DNA of 11,524 nt. Origin: Bacteroidales bacterium UBA2198 (lineage in GTDB: Bacteria; Bacteroidota; Bacteroidia; Bacteroidales; VadinHA17). Below are positions 1 through 8,123 of this stretch, in pieces (position 1 is the first letter of the stretch; each line of letters begins with the position of its first letter). Below the pieces are notes generated by a model, which had not been told where the DNA came from, did not search any database, and saw only the letters and a program-made list of their open reading frames with translations. A program made the translations under genes and the position numbers. The stretch is taken from positions 1-11,524 of the forward strand of contig DCVC01000166.1 in NCBI GenBank assembly GCA_002328625.1, given 5' to 3'.

Positions 1-1104
1 GGTATGGGTCCGGGAGGATCATTTGACCGTATAGAGGGGCGGGAATATATTTATACCTCATTCGTTCCGGAGGAGCTTACCCAATCAGACAAAAGGCTGG
101 GCAAAGCTTCATTTTTTACATGGAATATTTACCGCAGGTTTGGTGTTGATTATTATCAGAAGTGGATGGACTTCACTGTCAGGAGGATGGACGACTGGGG
201 TTTGAATACTATTGCCAACTGGTCGGATGCCAACTTTGGGCGCAGTCAGCGCAAACCTTATGTCGCAACCCTGGCAGGATGGGGGTTCGATGCCAGGACT
301 ATGGGTATGCCTGATGTTTATGCACCGGATTACGCCGCAAATGTTGATGCAGCAGCTGCACGCCAGTGTGCACCGCTTAAAAATGATCCTTACCTGCTTG
401 GTTATTTTGTCGGCAATGAACCACCATGGCCTGGAAGGGAGCTGGAGCTGGTTAATGTCATTCTTGAAGGAGATGAGACCCCGATGCAGTCAGCACTGAA
501 AAAATATCTTGCTGCCGGAGATACACCTGAACGCAGAAAAGCCTTTATTTATGATACCTATACTAAGTTTATCACACTAGTAAATGCCGCTATAAAAAAA
601 CACGATCCGAATCACCTTAATCTTGGATTAAGGTTTGGAGGAAATCCACCGGATGATCTGGTTAAGGCTTCAGCTGCAATAGGATTCGATGTGTTTAGTC
701 TTAACATATATGGTTACAGTGCATATTTTGAGCGACTTAACAAGATTGACGAATTAACAGCACTGCCGATAATCATCGGAGAGTTCCATTTCGGTACGAT
801 TGAAAGGGGTCTTTCGCCCGGATTGAGACAAACCATCAGCCAGGAAGAGAGGGGAGTTGCTTATCGCTATTATGTGGAAAATGCTCTGGCGCACCCATCA
901 CTCATTGGAACACACTGGTTTCAGTGGTGGGATCAGCCTGCAACGGGTCGCGGCGACGGAGAGAACTATAATATTGGAATGGTAGATGTAACCGACCGTC
1001 CATACAAAGAGCTTGTTGATGCGGCACGAGAAACCCATAAAAGGCTTTTGGAAATACATTCGGGTAAGATACCGCCGACAAGCAGGCAGGCATTAACCCA
1101 ATAA
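1..1104 (+). CDS. GH50/agarase-like glycoside hydrolase, C-terminal part (5' end outside window)
   Basis: This is the C-terminal portion of a TIM-barrel glycoside hydrolase. The frame is open to base 1, so the Met at base 4 is probably internal and the protein begins upstream; known GH50 enzymes are roughly twice this length. Counting from that Met, a GNEPPW motif places a candidate acid/base Glu at residue 139. A GEFHFG motif places a candidate nucleophile Glu at residue 260, the usual strand-4/strand-7 arrangement of clan GH-A. Near the end, HWFQWWDQP followed by GRGDGENYNIG and a V-D-V-T-D-R-P-Y stretch closely resembles the C-terminal signature of GH50 beta-agarases and their relatives. 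The likely role is hydrolysis of a beta-linked galactan-type polysaccharide or oligosaccharide, but the exact substrate cannot be read from sequence. No signal peptide is visible because the N-terminus is missing. A GH42-like or uncharacterised GH-A family is the main alternative. Confidence 0.8.
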   Translation, partial: GMGPGGSFDRIEGREYIYTSFVPEELTQSDKRLGKASFFTWNIYRRFGVDYYQKWMDFTVRRMDDWGLNTIANWSDANFGRSQRKPYVATLAGWGFDARTMGMPDVYAPDYAANVDAAAARQCAPLKNDPYLLGYFVGNEPPWPGRELELVNVILEGDETPMQSALKKYLAAGDTPERRKAFIYDTYTKFITLVNAAIKKHDPNHLNLGLRFGGNPPDDLVKASAAIGFDVFSLNIYGYSAYFERLNKIDELTALPIIIGEFHFGTIERGLSPGLRQTISQEERGVAYRYYVENALAHPSLIGTHWFQWWDQPATGRGDGENYNIGMVDVTDRPYKELVDAARETHKRLLEIHSGKIPPTSRQALTQ

Positions 1105-1105
1105 T

Positions 1106-1157
1106 TAACAGGCAAAAACAGAGACAGAAAAATATTCCATTTTCTCATTGCCTGTTA
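1106..1157 (+). terminator. Inverted repeat after the glycoside hydrolase, putative terminator
   Basis: A perfect 10-bp inverted repeat lies just past the stop codon: TAACAGGCAA at 1106-1115 and TTGCCTGTTA at 1148-1157. The 32-nt loop contains a further AGAAAA/TTTTCT pairing that could extend the fold. An AT-rich stretch (TAAATAATTTG) follows, but there is no clean U-run. The position between two same-strand genes suits transcription termination or 3'-end stabilisation. Confidence 0.45.
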
Positions 1158-1177
1158 TAAATAATTTGTTATATTTC
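1148..1177 (+). promoter_or_regulatory. Weak Bacteroidetes-type promoter candidate for the barrel operon
   Basis: TATATTTC at 1170-1177 matches seven of eight positions of the Bacteroidetes -7 element TAnnTTTG. A TTG at 1148-1150 lies 19 nt upstream, as expected for the -33 element. It sits about 70 nt before the ATG at 1244. The TTG overlaps the right arm of the preceding hairpin, so the call is weak and rests on motif spacing only. Confidence 0.28.
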
Positions 1178-1243
1178 TACATTGATTTAAGATATTAGAA
1201 ACACATCCAATTATTTGTTGTCAAAAGCTCTATTTTAATAATC

Positions 1244-3448
1244 ATGCATTATTACGGTAAAAATTTCACCTTACTGGCAATCTGCTTTATCTTTTTTACG
1301 ATAGCAAACCTAAAGATCTCTGCTCAGTCCGGTTCAGGTAATTTCATTTCAGAACGGATCCCCCAGATAAAAAGAATGAGTGCCGACATAAACCAGAATG
1401 TTCTGGCCATGCTCACGCTGATTAAAGAATATCAGAAATATGGAACACCTCCGGCTTCTAAGGCAGCAAGAATAATTAAGCCGGTCGTTTCAGTAAAGGA
1501 GACCAATAATGTTAACTCATTAACACTTATTGAAGTTAAAATCAATGAAGAATTTGATATAGTTGACGAACGTGATAAATGGTATAAGGTAAAAACTTTA
1601 GATAACAGAGAAGGCTGGTTACAGGAGGATGAGGTCCAGATTATTACCAGACAATTAACAGATTCCGGCACGTCCGCAGGGGCAGCTGTGAATCAGGAGG
1701 CCTCTGCTCTGCTGTCTCAGATAGCCAGACTTAAGGGCACAATTGACGATATATTTAGTACAGCAACTTCACTTGTAACGAAAACAGAAGGAGATTACAA
1801 TAAATTATCAGACGACAGAAAAAAAACCATTGAACCTGATTACAGAATATTCATTAGCCACAAAGAAAAGATTGAAAAACTTTACAACTATGTTATAAAG
1901 TTTGCCGGTCCATACGAAGCTATAATGAGTGGTTCAGGTGTGCCAGGAGTTCGTAAAACAGTTCCCGGAGAACGGTTTAAAGGAACAATCTCTGCTGATA
2001 TTGGCCGATCAAGTTATAATAATATGAATTCAAATTCAACCACTTCCCGCCAGCTCATGTTTAACGGAAATTTTCAGATAGACAATCAGACTCAGGCTAA
2101 TATATCTTTAGGGCATCAGAATGAATTGATGCAGACGGCTTTCACAAACAATATTATTGAAGCAGGGATTACAAAGCAGTTTTCAGATAAAATGGTTTTA
2201 AGCAGTAATATTGGATATAACATCTATGACGACAAAGCATCAGATTATAATTCATTCGGACTTTTCAGGGCCGGATTGAATGCAAATTTCACACCCTCGG
2301 ATAAAACAAATTTATTCGGAAATGCCAGTTACCAGTCAAAGAATTTCAGTGATCTGGGCGACAACAATTACCAGGGGATCATGTATGGTTTTGGAGCTAA
2401 TTTAATTATTGCTCCAGATAAGAATATAAAACTGCAAATGCAGGGAAACTCCCAGATGAGTGAAAAAGCATTCTTTAACTTCAATCAGATAAATCCGCAG
2501 ATCCTGTATTCCAGGAAAAAGAGCCAGGGGAAAATCTTTAGTCTTGGATTGGACTATGACCTGTTGAAATTTACTGCCGATAACAATTTCAGCGATTATC
2601 AACGCTACAAAGCAGATTTCCGTTGGCGGAACACTATGAAAAATAGTGCATTATCAAGGAATCTTAATTTTATCTATAAGCAATATCCCAATAACAGCAA
2701 GCAGGATTATTTCAGGCTGGGGTACATTTTTGAAAAGCGAAAAGGTTCTTTGAGAGATGAGAAGTCATCAATTTCTTCTTTCAGCTATCTTTTTACAATA
2801 ATTACCCAGAGGGAAGATAATTTTCTTACAGATTACCTTGATATTCGATGGAACAAATCGGGGACAAGGAAGAAGAGTTACAGTACACTGAATATATATA
2901 CAAGGCTATGGAACAACGCATTGGCCTTATCAGGAGATACCGCAAAGTACCCCGACCATATTATCGATTTTTACGGTGAAATTGGTCCTTTTTTCAGAGG
3001 TTCGGGTGATGGATCGGTTAAGATTACCGGCCTGAAAGCAGGCTTTGTAGCAGGAGGTCATCTTTTTTTCAACTTTGATGAGGATTATATCCTTCGTAAT
3101 GGAAATTCTGTAAGAGGAGGATTTGCTGTCAGCGGCAATATAAAGATCTATAAGGCAAGCCTTGCTCTGGCCGGCTCTTATGAGAGGTCGTTAGTACTCA
3201 CAAAAGCGACAGCATATGATCCGTTTAGCGGCAACCTGGTATATGGTGATAATATATACCGAAAACCTTCATCATTTCAGTTAAACATTAATTACCGGCA
3301 GCCAATAGGCAATAGATGGGATGTCCGTTTTAATCTAAGCACCTATGAAATAAGAACTGATGCTACCTTTGAAACAAGTATTAATCCGATTGAAAGAAAG
3401 TCGAATCTCAGGTTTTCAGGAGGTTTAATATACCGTTTTGCTTTGTAG
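1244..3448 (+). CDS. Exported SH3b-domain protein with C-terminal outer-membrane beta-barrel
   Basis: The 734-aa product starts with a Sec signal peptide: hydrophobic residues 8-23 and a likely cleavage after ISA at residue 27. Residues about 78-135 read as a bacterial SH3 domain, with a W-Y-K-V strand followed by G-W-L at 124-126. SH3b domains commonly bind peptidoglycan or proteins. Residues 150-222 are charged and helical. From about 245 to the end the chain alternates polar and hydrophobic residues, with many Asn/Tyr/Phe-rich strand pairs, and ends in I-Y-R-F-A-L. That ending fits a transmembrane beta-barrel inserted by the BAM machinery. The architecture suggests an outer-membrane protein with a periplasmic domain that could touch peptidoglycan. 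I recognise no named family. The next gene follows after 24 nt, so the two are probably cotranscribed. No Shine-Dalgarno sequence precedes the ATG, as is usual in Bacteroidetes. Confidence 0.75.
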   Translation: MHYYGKNFTLLAICFIFFTIANLKISAQSGSGNFISERIPQIKRMSADINQNVLAMLTLIKEYQKYGTPPASKAARIIKPVVSVKETNNVNSLTLIEVKINEEFDIVDERDKWYKVKTLDNREGWLQEDEVQIITRQLTDSGTSAGAAVNQEASALLSQIARLKGTIDDIFSTATSLVTKTEGDYNKLSDDRKKTIEPDYRIFISHKEKIEKLYNYVIKFAGPYEAIMSGSGVPGVRKTVPGERFKGTISADIGRSSYNNMNSNSTTSRQLMFNGNFQIDNQTQANISLGHQNELMQTAFTNNIIEAGITKQFSDKMVLSSNIGYNIYDDKASDYNSFGLFRAGLNANFTPSDKTNLFGNASYQSKNFSDLGDNNYQGIMYGFGANLIIAPDKNIKLQMQGNSQMSEKAFFNFNQINPQILYSRKKSQGKIFSLGLDYDLLKFTADNNFSDYQRYKADFRWRNTMKNSALSRNLNFIYKQYPNNSKQDYFRLGYIFEKRKGSLRDEKSSISSFSYLFTIITQREDNFLTDYLDIRWNKSGTRKKSYSTLNIYTRLWNNALALSGDTAKYPDHIIDFYGEIGPFFRGSGDGSVKITGLKAGFVAGGHLFFNFDEDYILRNGNSVRGGFAVSGNIKIYKASLALAGSYERSLVLTKATAYDPFSGNLVYGDNIYRKPSSFQLNINYRQPIGNRWDVRFNLSTYEIRTDATFETSINPIERKSNLRFSGGLIYRFAL

Positions 3449-3472
3449 GCAATAAATCTAAAAACTATATCT

Positions 3473-6196
3473 ATGAAAAGCCTAAAAACCCTGTTCAGAA
3501 CTGTCATTGTAATGATAAGCCTTCTCTTGATTACAATGGCATCGAATTCTCAGGAAATAGTTGAACGCTCAATAAGTGTGAACGGAAGGCAGGACTATGG
3601 TATGTATACCGGCGGAGAATATCTGTTCTGGGATGAGTTTACTATTATCGGTGCTTCCGGCATTACATGGTTGCGGGTGATTGAAAATAATCCTATGAAT
3701 GCATTGTGGGAGAGTTCCTTCAGAGTATTGTATGATGGTGTACCTGTGATCGGACAAACTACCAAGACTGTGAAAAGACCTCCTCCCTGTGAAGGATGTG
3801 GATGGGAAGGAGCCCCTACCTTATCTCTTATGGCTTTAGGTGAAGGTACCTTAACTTTGCGCCTTAAGAAATTATTGGGAGATCCTCCATATCCCATTGA
3901 AGGTGAATATCTTGACAAGGGAGACTGGGGCACTTTCGCTGATCAGTCTGGTGGAATTGTTGCAACACCTAATAGCGCGCAACCCGGAAATACAGTCAAC
4001 ATCAGAGTTACTATTCCAAACAGGATGCGTCAGCATATTTCCGGTGTCACCCTTCAGCTTCCTACAGGACCAGATGCCCCTAATAATTTCGTTACCTTAC
4101 CTTATGATATTGATGGTGTTTATGATTATACATGGACAGTACCAACTGATATTCCTTATTTTGAAAAACTGAATATGCCACATCAGGCACAAATAAACTT
4201 CACAGCCACTTCAAACAGGCGAAATGAGAACGGGCAGTTTTATACTATTACAGGGGGTTATACTTTCATTACAATAGCATCTACCTTATATGTGCGAATG
4301 GTGATGCAAGGTAATGCGGTTGAATTGGGCAGTAATAACACCTGGGTACCTAACCGACCCCGGAATGTGGCTGCATTGATACAAAAAGGACAGGAGCCTT
4401 TTAAAATAAGATGGATTGTAAACGGACAAGAAGTAAACCTGCCATCGGAGTATATGTTACCCTTCGGTCGAAACAGGATACTGGAAGATCAGAATGTGCT
4501 TGCTGACGCAGGGACAATTACTTTTGAAGTGACTGATGCAAATGGGAACACAGCTTCAGGAACCATTTACGTTGGAGTTAAAACAGGAATGGATTTCGTT
4601 TTATCTGTGCAGGGAAATGAAGTTAAACCAGGTACTACCATTAACTGGAGGGAGGCGTCTCAAAAAATAGTGACTACACGACAGGTAGTAACAGGCCAGT
4701 TGCCTTACAGAACCAGATGGCTGATAAATGGTAATGAATACTTGTCAGCCACCTCAAGTGCGGCTATGTATCAGTTTAATGACCAGGAGATACTGGACAA
4801 AGCCACCTCGATAACATTTGAAGTCACTGATGCAAATAATGTCCAGAAATCATACACAATATATATAGGGAATCAGGGGGGAGATAAAAGCTCTCAACCT
4901 GTACCAGCCGGACCCATCGGGCCTGCTCCCACACCTCCACCTTTAACCGGTAATCCGAACAGAGAGCCCAACCCGGACGTGCAATGGAACAACCGGCCAT
5001 GGATGGATGAAAGAGTTAGGCAATGTGTAAGAGAATATCTTCAAAATATTGTTTTGTATGTTGAAAATGAATATGTTAAATGGGAGAACACCGGCCTGGA
5101 TAAAAACAATCAGAGAGCCTTGTTCACTTCCATTGACGACTGGGGGAGATTATTGAATCAATTTATTACAACAAGTGGCGGAGTGGATGGATCATGGGAT
5201 AATCCGACTCATTTTGTATGGTCAGCGTATAATAAACCTGCTGCATCCGAAAGATATGGAAGAACAGTTGATTACTTCTGTAAATATGAATGTAATCTGC
5301 TGGAACCCGCACCTGCCGATATTGATGACGCAATCAAGGATGTATCGGGTGACAATGAGAACAATAAATGGGATGCCCAAAGAGTCAGGAATGCACTGAA
5401 TGATCTCAATGATCTGCTTAACCAGGCCAGACTGCTTTATAATCAATTCAATACAAACTACAATAAATTTGTAAGTGAAATCAATAAGCAAAGAAGCGAT
5501 CCGCTTCAAAATGAAATAATTGCTCTTTGTCTTGCAAATAGCCAGAGCCAGTACGACGATCACTCAGTAAACAAAGATACCCTCAATGTACATGGAAACA
5601 TTCTGATTGCTCAGTCGGCAAATAATAAGGATATAGATTTATTCGAAATTATCAGGATATTTTCAGAAGTGCAGGTTCAATCGGATGATATGAATAAAAA
5701 ACTTGGTGAAATGAAAAACCTTTTAACTGTCAGGGGAGGTGACATTGATGAAATAATTGCAACCGGACAAAATCTTATTGCACAGGGAAATATTAATCCC
5801 GAATTTGCCCAGGATGGTGGTGTAAATGTAGAATTTTCCGCTGATGGGGTTGACAATTTCGGTGACGGTCTGCAGGATTTCCTGTTTGGTAACACCCGCA
5901 GGGGCAATGTGCTTATAGTAGTCTGGGATGGAGGGAATATTGCCGATGATATCTTTGAAGTAATTATGTCTGGCAGAGGGAGCCTGGGTACAACTCCCCC
6001 CGGAGGCAGAAGGAACTTTGACATTACTCTGACCCCGGGGATTTACACCCTGACAATAAAGGGAGTATATACTGATCCCAATTCACCACCCTGTACTTTT
6101 GGCTTACAGGTTTATGACCGTGATCTCCTTGTTCTGCAGGAAGCTAACAGCATGGAGCAAGGTCAGGAACTGTCATACACAATTACGATCAGATGA
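3473..6196 (+). CDS. Large exported protein with tandem Ig-like domains and a C-terminal beta-domain
   Basis: The 907-aa product begins with a signal peptide (hydrophobic residues 9-22, probable cleavage near residue 26; no lipobox). Residues 30-150 form a beta-rich region with a C-x-x-C (106-109) beside a proline cluster, then a beta-domain to about 268. Two homologous Ig/PKD-like domains follow at about 271-369 and 373-466. Each contains R-W-(I/L)-(V/I)-N-G and F-E-V-T-D-A-N, and their Trp residues (314 and 416) lie 102 residues apart. A proline-rich linker (477-500) leads to a mainly helical region (about 505-770). The C-terminus (about 785-907) is a beta-sandwich-like module with V-W-D-G-G-N and a T-L-T-P-G-I-Y-T-L-T hairpin. 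I recognise no full-length family. It lies 24 nt after the SH3b-barrel gene, so the two products may work together at the cell surface or in the periplasm. No catalytic motif is evident; adhesion, scaffolding or ligand binding are possible roles. Confidence 0.72.
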   Translation: MKSLKTLFRTVIVMISLLLITMASNSQEIVERSISVNGRQDYGMYTGGEYLFWDEFTIIGASGITWLRVIENNPMNALWESSFRVLYDGVPVIGQTTKTVKRPPPCEGCGWEGAPTLSLMALGEGTLTLRLKKLLGDPPYPIEGEYLDKGDWGTFADQSGGIVATPNSAQPGNTVNIRVTIPNRMRQHISGVTLQLPTGPDAPNNFVTLPYDIDGVYDYTWTVPTDIPYFEKLNMPHQAQINFTATSNRRNENGQFYTITGGYTFITIASTLYVRMVMQGNAVELGSNNTWVPNRPRNVAALIQKGQEPFKIRWIVNGQEVNLPSEYMLPFGRNRILEDQNVLADAGTITFEVTDANGNTASGTIYVGVKTGMDFVLSVQGNEVKPGTTINWREASQKIVTTRQVVTGQLPYRTRWLINGNEYLSATSSAAMYQFNDQEILDKATSITFEVTDANNVQKSYTIYIGNQGGDKSSQPVPAGPIGPAPTPPPLTGNPNREPNPDVQWNNRPWMDERVRQCVREYLQNIVLYVENEYVKWENTGLDKNNQRALFTSIDDWGRLLNQFITTSGGVDGSWDNPTHFVWSAYNKPAASERYGRTVDYFCKYECNLLEPAPADIDDAIKDVSGDNENNKWDAQRVRNALNDLNDLLNQARLLYNQFNTNYNKFVSEINKQRSDPLQNEIIALCLANSQSQYDDHSVNKDTLNVHGNILIAQSANNKDIDLFEIIRIFSEVQVQSDDMNKKLGEMKNLLTVRGGDIDEIIATGQNLIAQGNINPEFAQDGGVNVEFSADGVDNFGDGLQDFLFGNTRRGNVLIVVWDGGNIADDIFEVIMSGRGSLGTTPPGGRRNFDITLTPGIYTLTIKGVYTDPNSPPCTFGLQVYDRDLLVLQEANSMEQGQELSYTITIR
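4283..4870 (+). repeat. Intragenic tandem domain repeat encoding two Ig-like modules
   Basis: Within the 907-aa gene, two consecutive segments of about 300 nt encode related domains. The shared landmarks are R-W-hydrophobic-hydrophobic-N-G (Trp codons at 4412 and 4718) and F-E-V-T-D-A-N followed by T-I-Y-(V/I)-G. The spacing is constant at 306 nt. The copies have diverged clearly at DNA level, so this is an old domain duplication and not a recent one. Confidence 0.6.
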
Positions 6197-6229
6197 CCGG
6201 TTTTCTTCATTAATGACCAGAAATCCGGT
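6196..6229 (+). terminator. Imperfect hairpin after the barrel/Ig-like operon
   Basis: The arms ACCGGTTTTCT (6196-6206) and AGAAATCCGGT (6219-6229) pair over 11 bp with one mismatch around a 12-nt loop. The hairpin starts on the last base of the stop codon of the 907-aa gene. There is no U-tract downstream, so it may act as a 3'-end stabiliser or a weak terminator. Confidence 0.35.
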
Positions 6230-6321
6230 TTGACTAAAAGATCGTCTGTGGCCACTTAACATAAATACCCAATTGGCGCCAGTCACAGCGGTATGCTGTC
6301 TAATGAAAACTAGTCTTTAAA

Positions 6322-6684
6322 ATGAAAAACTCAGATAAAGAAAAGATAGAATCTATTATCAGGATAAGAAAAAAAGCACATACTTATTTCCTGAAGAAAT
6401 CAGAAGTTTACCGGTCATTCACTGATATGGAAAAGAAGACATTCCGGGAAGGTAAGTTAAGTATACTTAATAAAGAGCTGATCGCTGCAGGCATTTCCGT
6501 GGTGATAAACTGCGAATCGTGTATGGAATGGCATATCAGGAAGGCCCTGGATGAAGGAGCAACCGAGGATCAGATAATTGAGGCAATTGAAGTTGCTCTT
6601 GAAATGAGTGGTGGTCCCGGTACAGTGTCAGCAAGGTTTGCGATGAGCGTTCTTGATTTCTACAGAAAAAAGGAAAAACAATAA
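6322..6684 (+). CDS. Carboxymuconolactone decarboxylase/AhpD-fold protein
   Basis: The 120-aa protein is about the usual length for single-domain members of the CMD/AhpD family. The diagnostic motif is complete: Glu52, then Cys64-x-x-Cys67 (C-E-S-C) and His71. This reproduces the E-x11-C-x2-C-x3-H arrangement of AhpD-type alkylhydroperoxidases, in which the cysteine pair and His carry out thiol-disulfide peroxide reduction. The stretch after it, ending G-A-T-E-D-Q-I-I-E-A, is also typical of the family. Because both cysteines are present, a redox role is more likely than decarboxylation. No signal peptide is seen, so the protein should be cytoplasmic. It stands alone on this strand and converges on the phosphatase gene with 15 nt between stop codons. 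The exact substrate and redox partner cannot be told. Some relatives of this short type are annotated only as CMD family proteins. Confidence 0.88.
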   Translation: MKNSDKEKIESIIRIRKKAHTYFLKKSEVYRSFTDMEKKTFREGKLSILNKELIAAGISVVINCESCMEWHIRKALDEGATEDQIIEAIEVALEMSGGPGTVSARFAMSVLDFYRKKEKQ

Positions 6685-6699
6685 TTAATGTCAGTTGAA

Positions 6700-7797
6700 T
6701 TATAACCTGGTTCTGCTTCCGGCAGGGCAACCTTTATAAAAGAAACCGTTTTTGTAGATAACTATTTCACCCGGTTGTTTGTACATTATCCCTGTATCGA
6801 CTCCTATTATTTTGTTATTAAAAAGGGGTGTCGTTACCTTGCATACTGTATGTCCGACAACTATATGCTTTTTGCCATAGAATTCCAGAATGGAATCTAA
6901 TTTACTTTCGCAGAAATCTGTATCTTCAAAATATCCCCTGTACCACAAGGGACCATCAGTATGATTTAAAAACTTCAGCAGTTCCTTACTGTAAACCGAT
7001 TGTAAATCTTTCCCCAATATTTTGGTGGCACATATCCGGTTAATCTGCTTGAACGTAAGATTTCTGTGGACCATTTCAAGCGAGATCCCCCCATGAACAA
7101 AAATGATGTTATTTATAGTGATCACAACTGGTTTTGAACGCAGCCATTTTCCCAGCAGAGAGCTTTCTGAATATAAATCAGAATAAAGTGTACCGGAAAT
7201 TGCCTCAACTTTCCTGTATTTCTCATGAATATCGCACAGGTTATTCCTGAGTACCATAAATTCATGATTCCCAAGCAACACATGGACCATTCCTCCGGCT
7301 TTGGCAGCCTGTTTTTCCAGGCCAAACAGATGCCATAATACCTCTGTTACCATATCACCTCTGTCGAATATATCACCAAGAACCACCAGATGACCCTTTC
7401 CAAAATTCCAGTTAAGATCTTTATCAATTATCCCGTTAACTTTCAGCAGTTCAATATAAGTATTGTATTCACCATGAATGTCGCTTATGACACTGATACT
7501 GTCTATCCTGTTGTAACTCTGACCATAATCTGGCTTCAGCAAATAGGTATCAATCAGATCATTGTAATCAAAAAAAAGATTAAAACTCCTTCTGATTGAA
7601 TTGAAGTTTTCAGGTATAATATCATCTTCTCTGAAGATATTGTTTTCAATCCACAGGACTTTAAACTTATCATCCGCCTTAAAAATATAGGGACCATCAT
7701 TAATTAAATTACTGCCGGTATCTTCTGAACTTTTAAATACGAAAGAATTCAGATTAATGAATGAACCGGCCAAAAGGAAAAGAAGTTGCTTCTTCAT
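6700..7797 (-). CDS. Exported PPP-type metallophosphatase (calcineurin-like phosphoesterase)
   Basis: This 365-aa protein carries the full set of PPP-family metal and active-site motifs in order: S-D-I-H-G (Asp106, His108), G-D-I-F-D-R-G (Asp142, Arg146), G-N-H-E (Asn177, His178), H-G-G (His235) and G-H-T (His316). These bind a dinuclear metal centre and hydrolyse phosphomonoesters, possibly on proteins. The GDxxDRG/GNHE forms are those of Ser/Thr phosphatases and the bacterial Shewanella-like phosphatases, and are less like generic nucleases or cyclic-nucleotide phosphodiesterases. The N-terminus (MKKQLLFLLAGSF...) looks like a Sec signal, so the enzyme probably acts in the periplasm or on the envelope. 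About 95 residues precede the catalytic core and are not recognised. The gene converges on the CMD gene and is divergent from the kinase-like gene at 8124. The substrate is unknown. Confidence 0.85.
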   Translation of the reverse strand: MKKQLLFLLAGSFINLNSFVFKSSEDTGSNLINDGPYIFKADDKFKVLWIENNIFREDDIIPENFNSIRRSFNLFFDYNDLIDTYLLKPDYGQSYNRIDSISVISDIHGEYNTYIELLKVNGIIDKDLNWNFGKGHLVVLGDIFDRGDMVTEVLWHLFGLEKQAAKAGGMVHVLLGNHEFMVLRNNLCDIHEKYRKVEAISGTLYSDLYSESSLLGKWLRSKPVVITINNIIFVHGGISLEMVHRNLTFKQINRICATKILGKDLQSVYSKELLKFLNHTDGPLWYRGYFEDTDFCESKLDSILEFYGKKHIVVGHTVCKVTTPLFNNKIIGVDTGIMYKQPGEIVIYKNGFFYKGCPAGSRTRL

Positions 7798-8123
7798 GTT
7801 TTATCCTGTCACTTTCATAAGAGGTTTGTAAGACAAAATTTTCCTTGGTTCAATTTAGTAACACTTAAAACAGTTCTGTTGTTTACAAAACTACAATTAA
7901 TTCTGATCCTTCGGCATTAGAAATGATTTCTGACATTTTATTCTTCACCTGTTTCAATATTTTTTAAATAAATGGGGGTTACCAGTTCTCTGAATTAATT
8001 ATTCGTTTTGTGGCCAAAGTTTTTGTTTCTTTCTCTAAACAAAATATCAGGTTCATTTGTTTATTGTTTGTAATCAATTTTAACAGATGGTTATACGTCT
8101 AAAAATCAGCAAATTAGTTTAAA
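7798..8123. other. AT-rich divergent intergenic region (326 nt)
   Basis: This spacer separates the divergent phosphatase and kinase-like genes and must hold the start signals of both. It contains a perfect -7 match for the minus-strand gene (separate entry). I see no comparably convincing promoter for the plus-strand gene; several TTTG tetramers lie around 8040-8075, but none is correctly spaced from a TAnnTTTG. No ORF, RNA gene or long repeat is visible. Confidence 0.6.
7886..7893 (-). promoter_or_regulatory. Bacteroidetes-type -7 element for the phosphatase gene
   Basis: On the minus strand this reads TAGTTTTG, a perfect match to TAnnTTTG, about 90 nt upstream of the phosphatase ATG. A TTTG -33 element is not present at 19-21 nt upstream, so the promoter is only half supported. 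Confidence 0.35.

Noticed and set aside
3595..3933. Minus-strand open frame of 112 codons inside the 907-aa gene
   Set aside because: It lies entirely within a clear plus-strand gene with signal peptide and domain structure; the translation shows no protein-like motif and is a shadow of the real frame.
5222..6024. Two minus-strand open frames of about 113-115 codons over the 3' half of the same gene
   Set aside because: They are antisense to a coherent helical and beta-domain coding sequence, and they lack start signals and recognisable motifs.
6274..6281. 8-bp palindrome TGGCGCCA between the Ig-like and CMD genes
   Set aside because: It is a single short palindrome with no flanking symmetry and no relation to a promoter match; chance occurrence is likely.
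6681..6703. ATAATT-N11-AATTAT inverted repeat between the convergent CMD and phosphatase genes, considered as a bidirectional terminator
   Set aside because: The 6-bp stem is made only of A and T, would be unstable, and overlaps the stop codons of both genes.
6700..6730. The phosphatase C-terminus C-P-A-G-S-R-T-R-L, which resembles the translated 3' end of a tRNA gene
   Set aside because: No cloverleaf, anticodon stem or acceptor pairing can be built on either strand around it.
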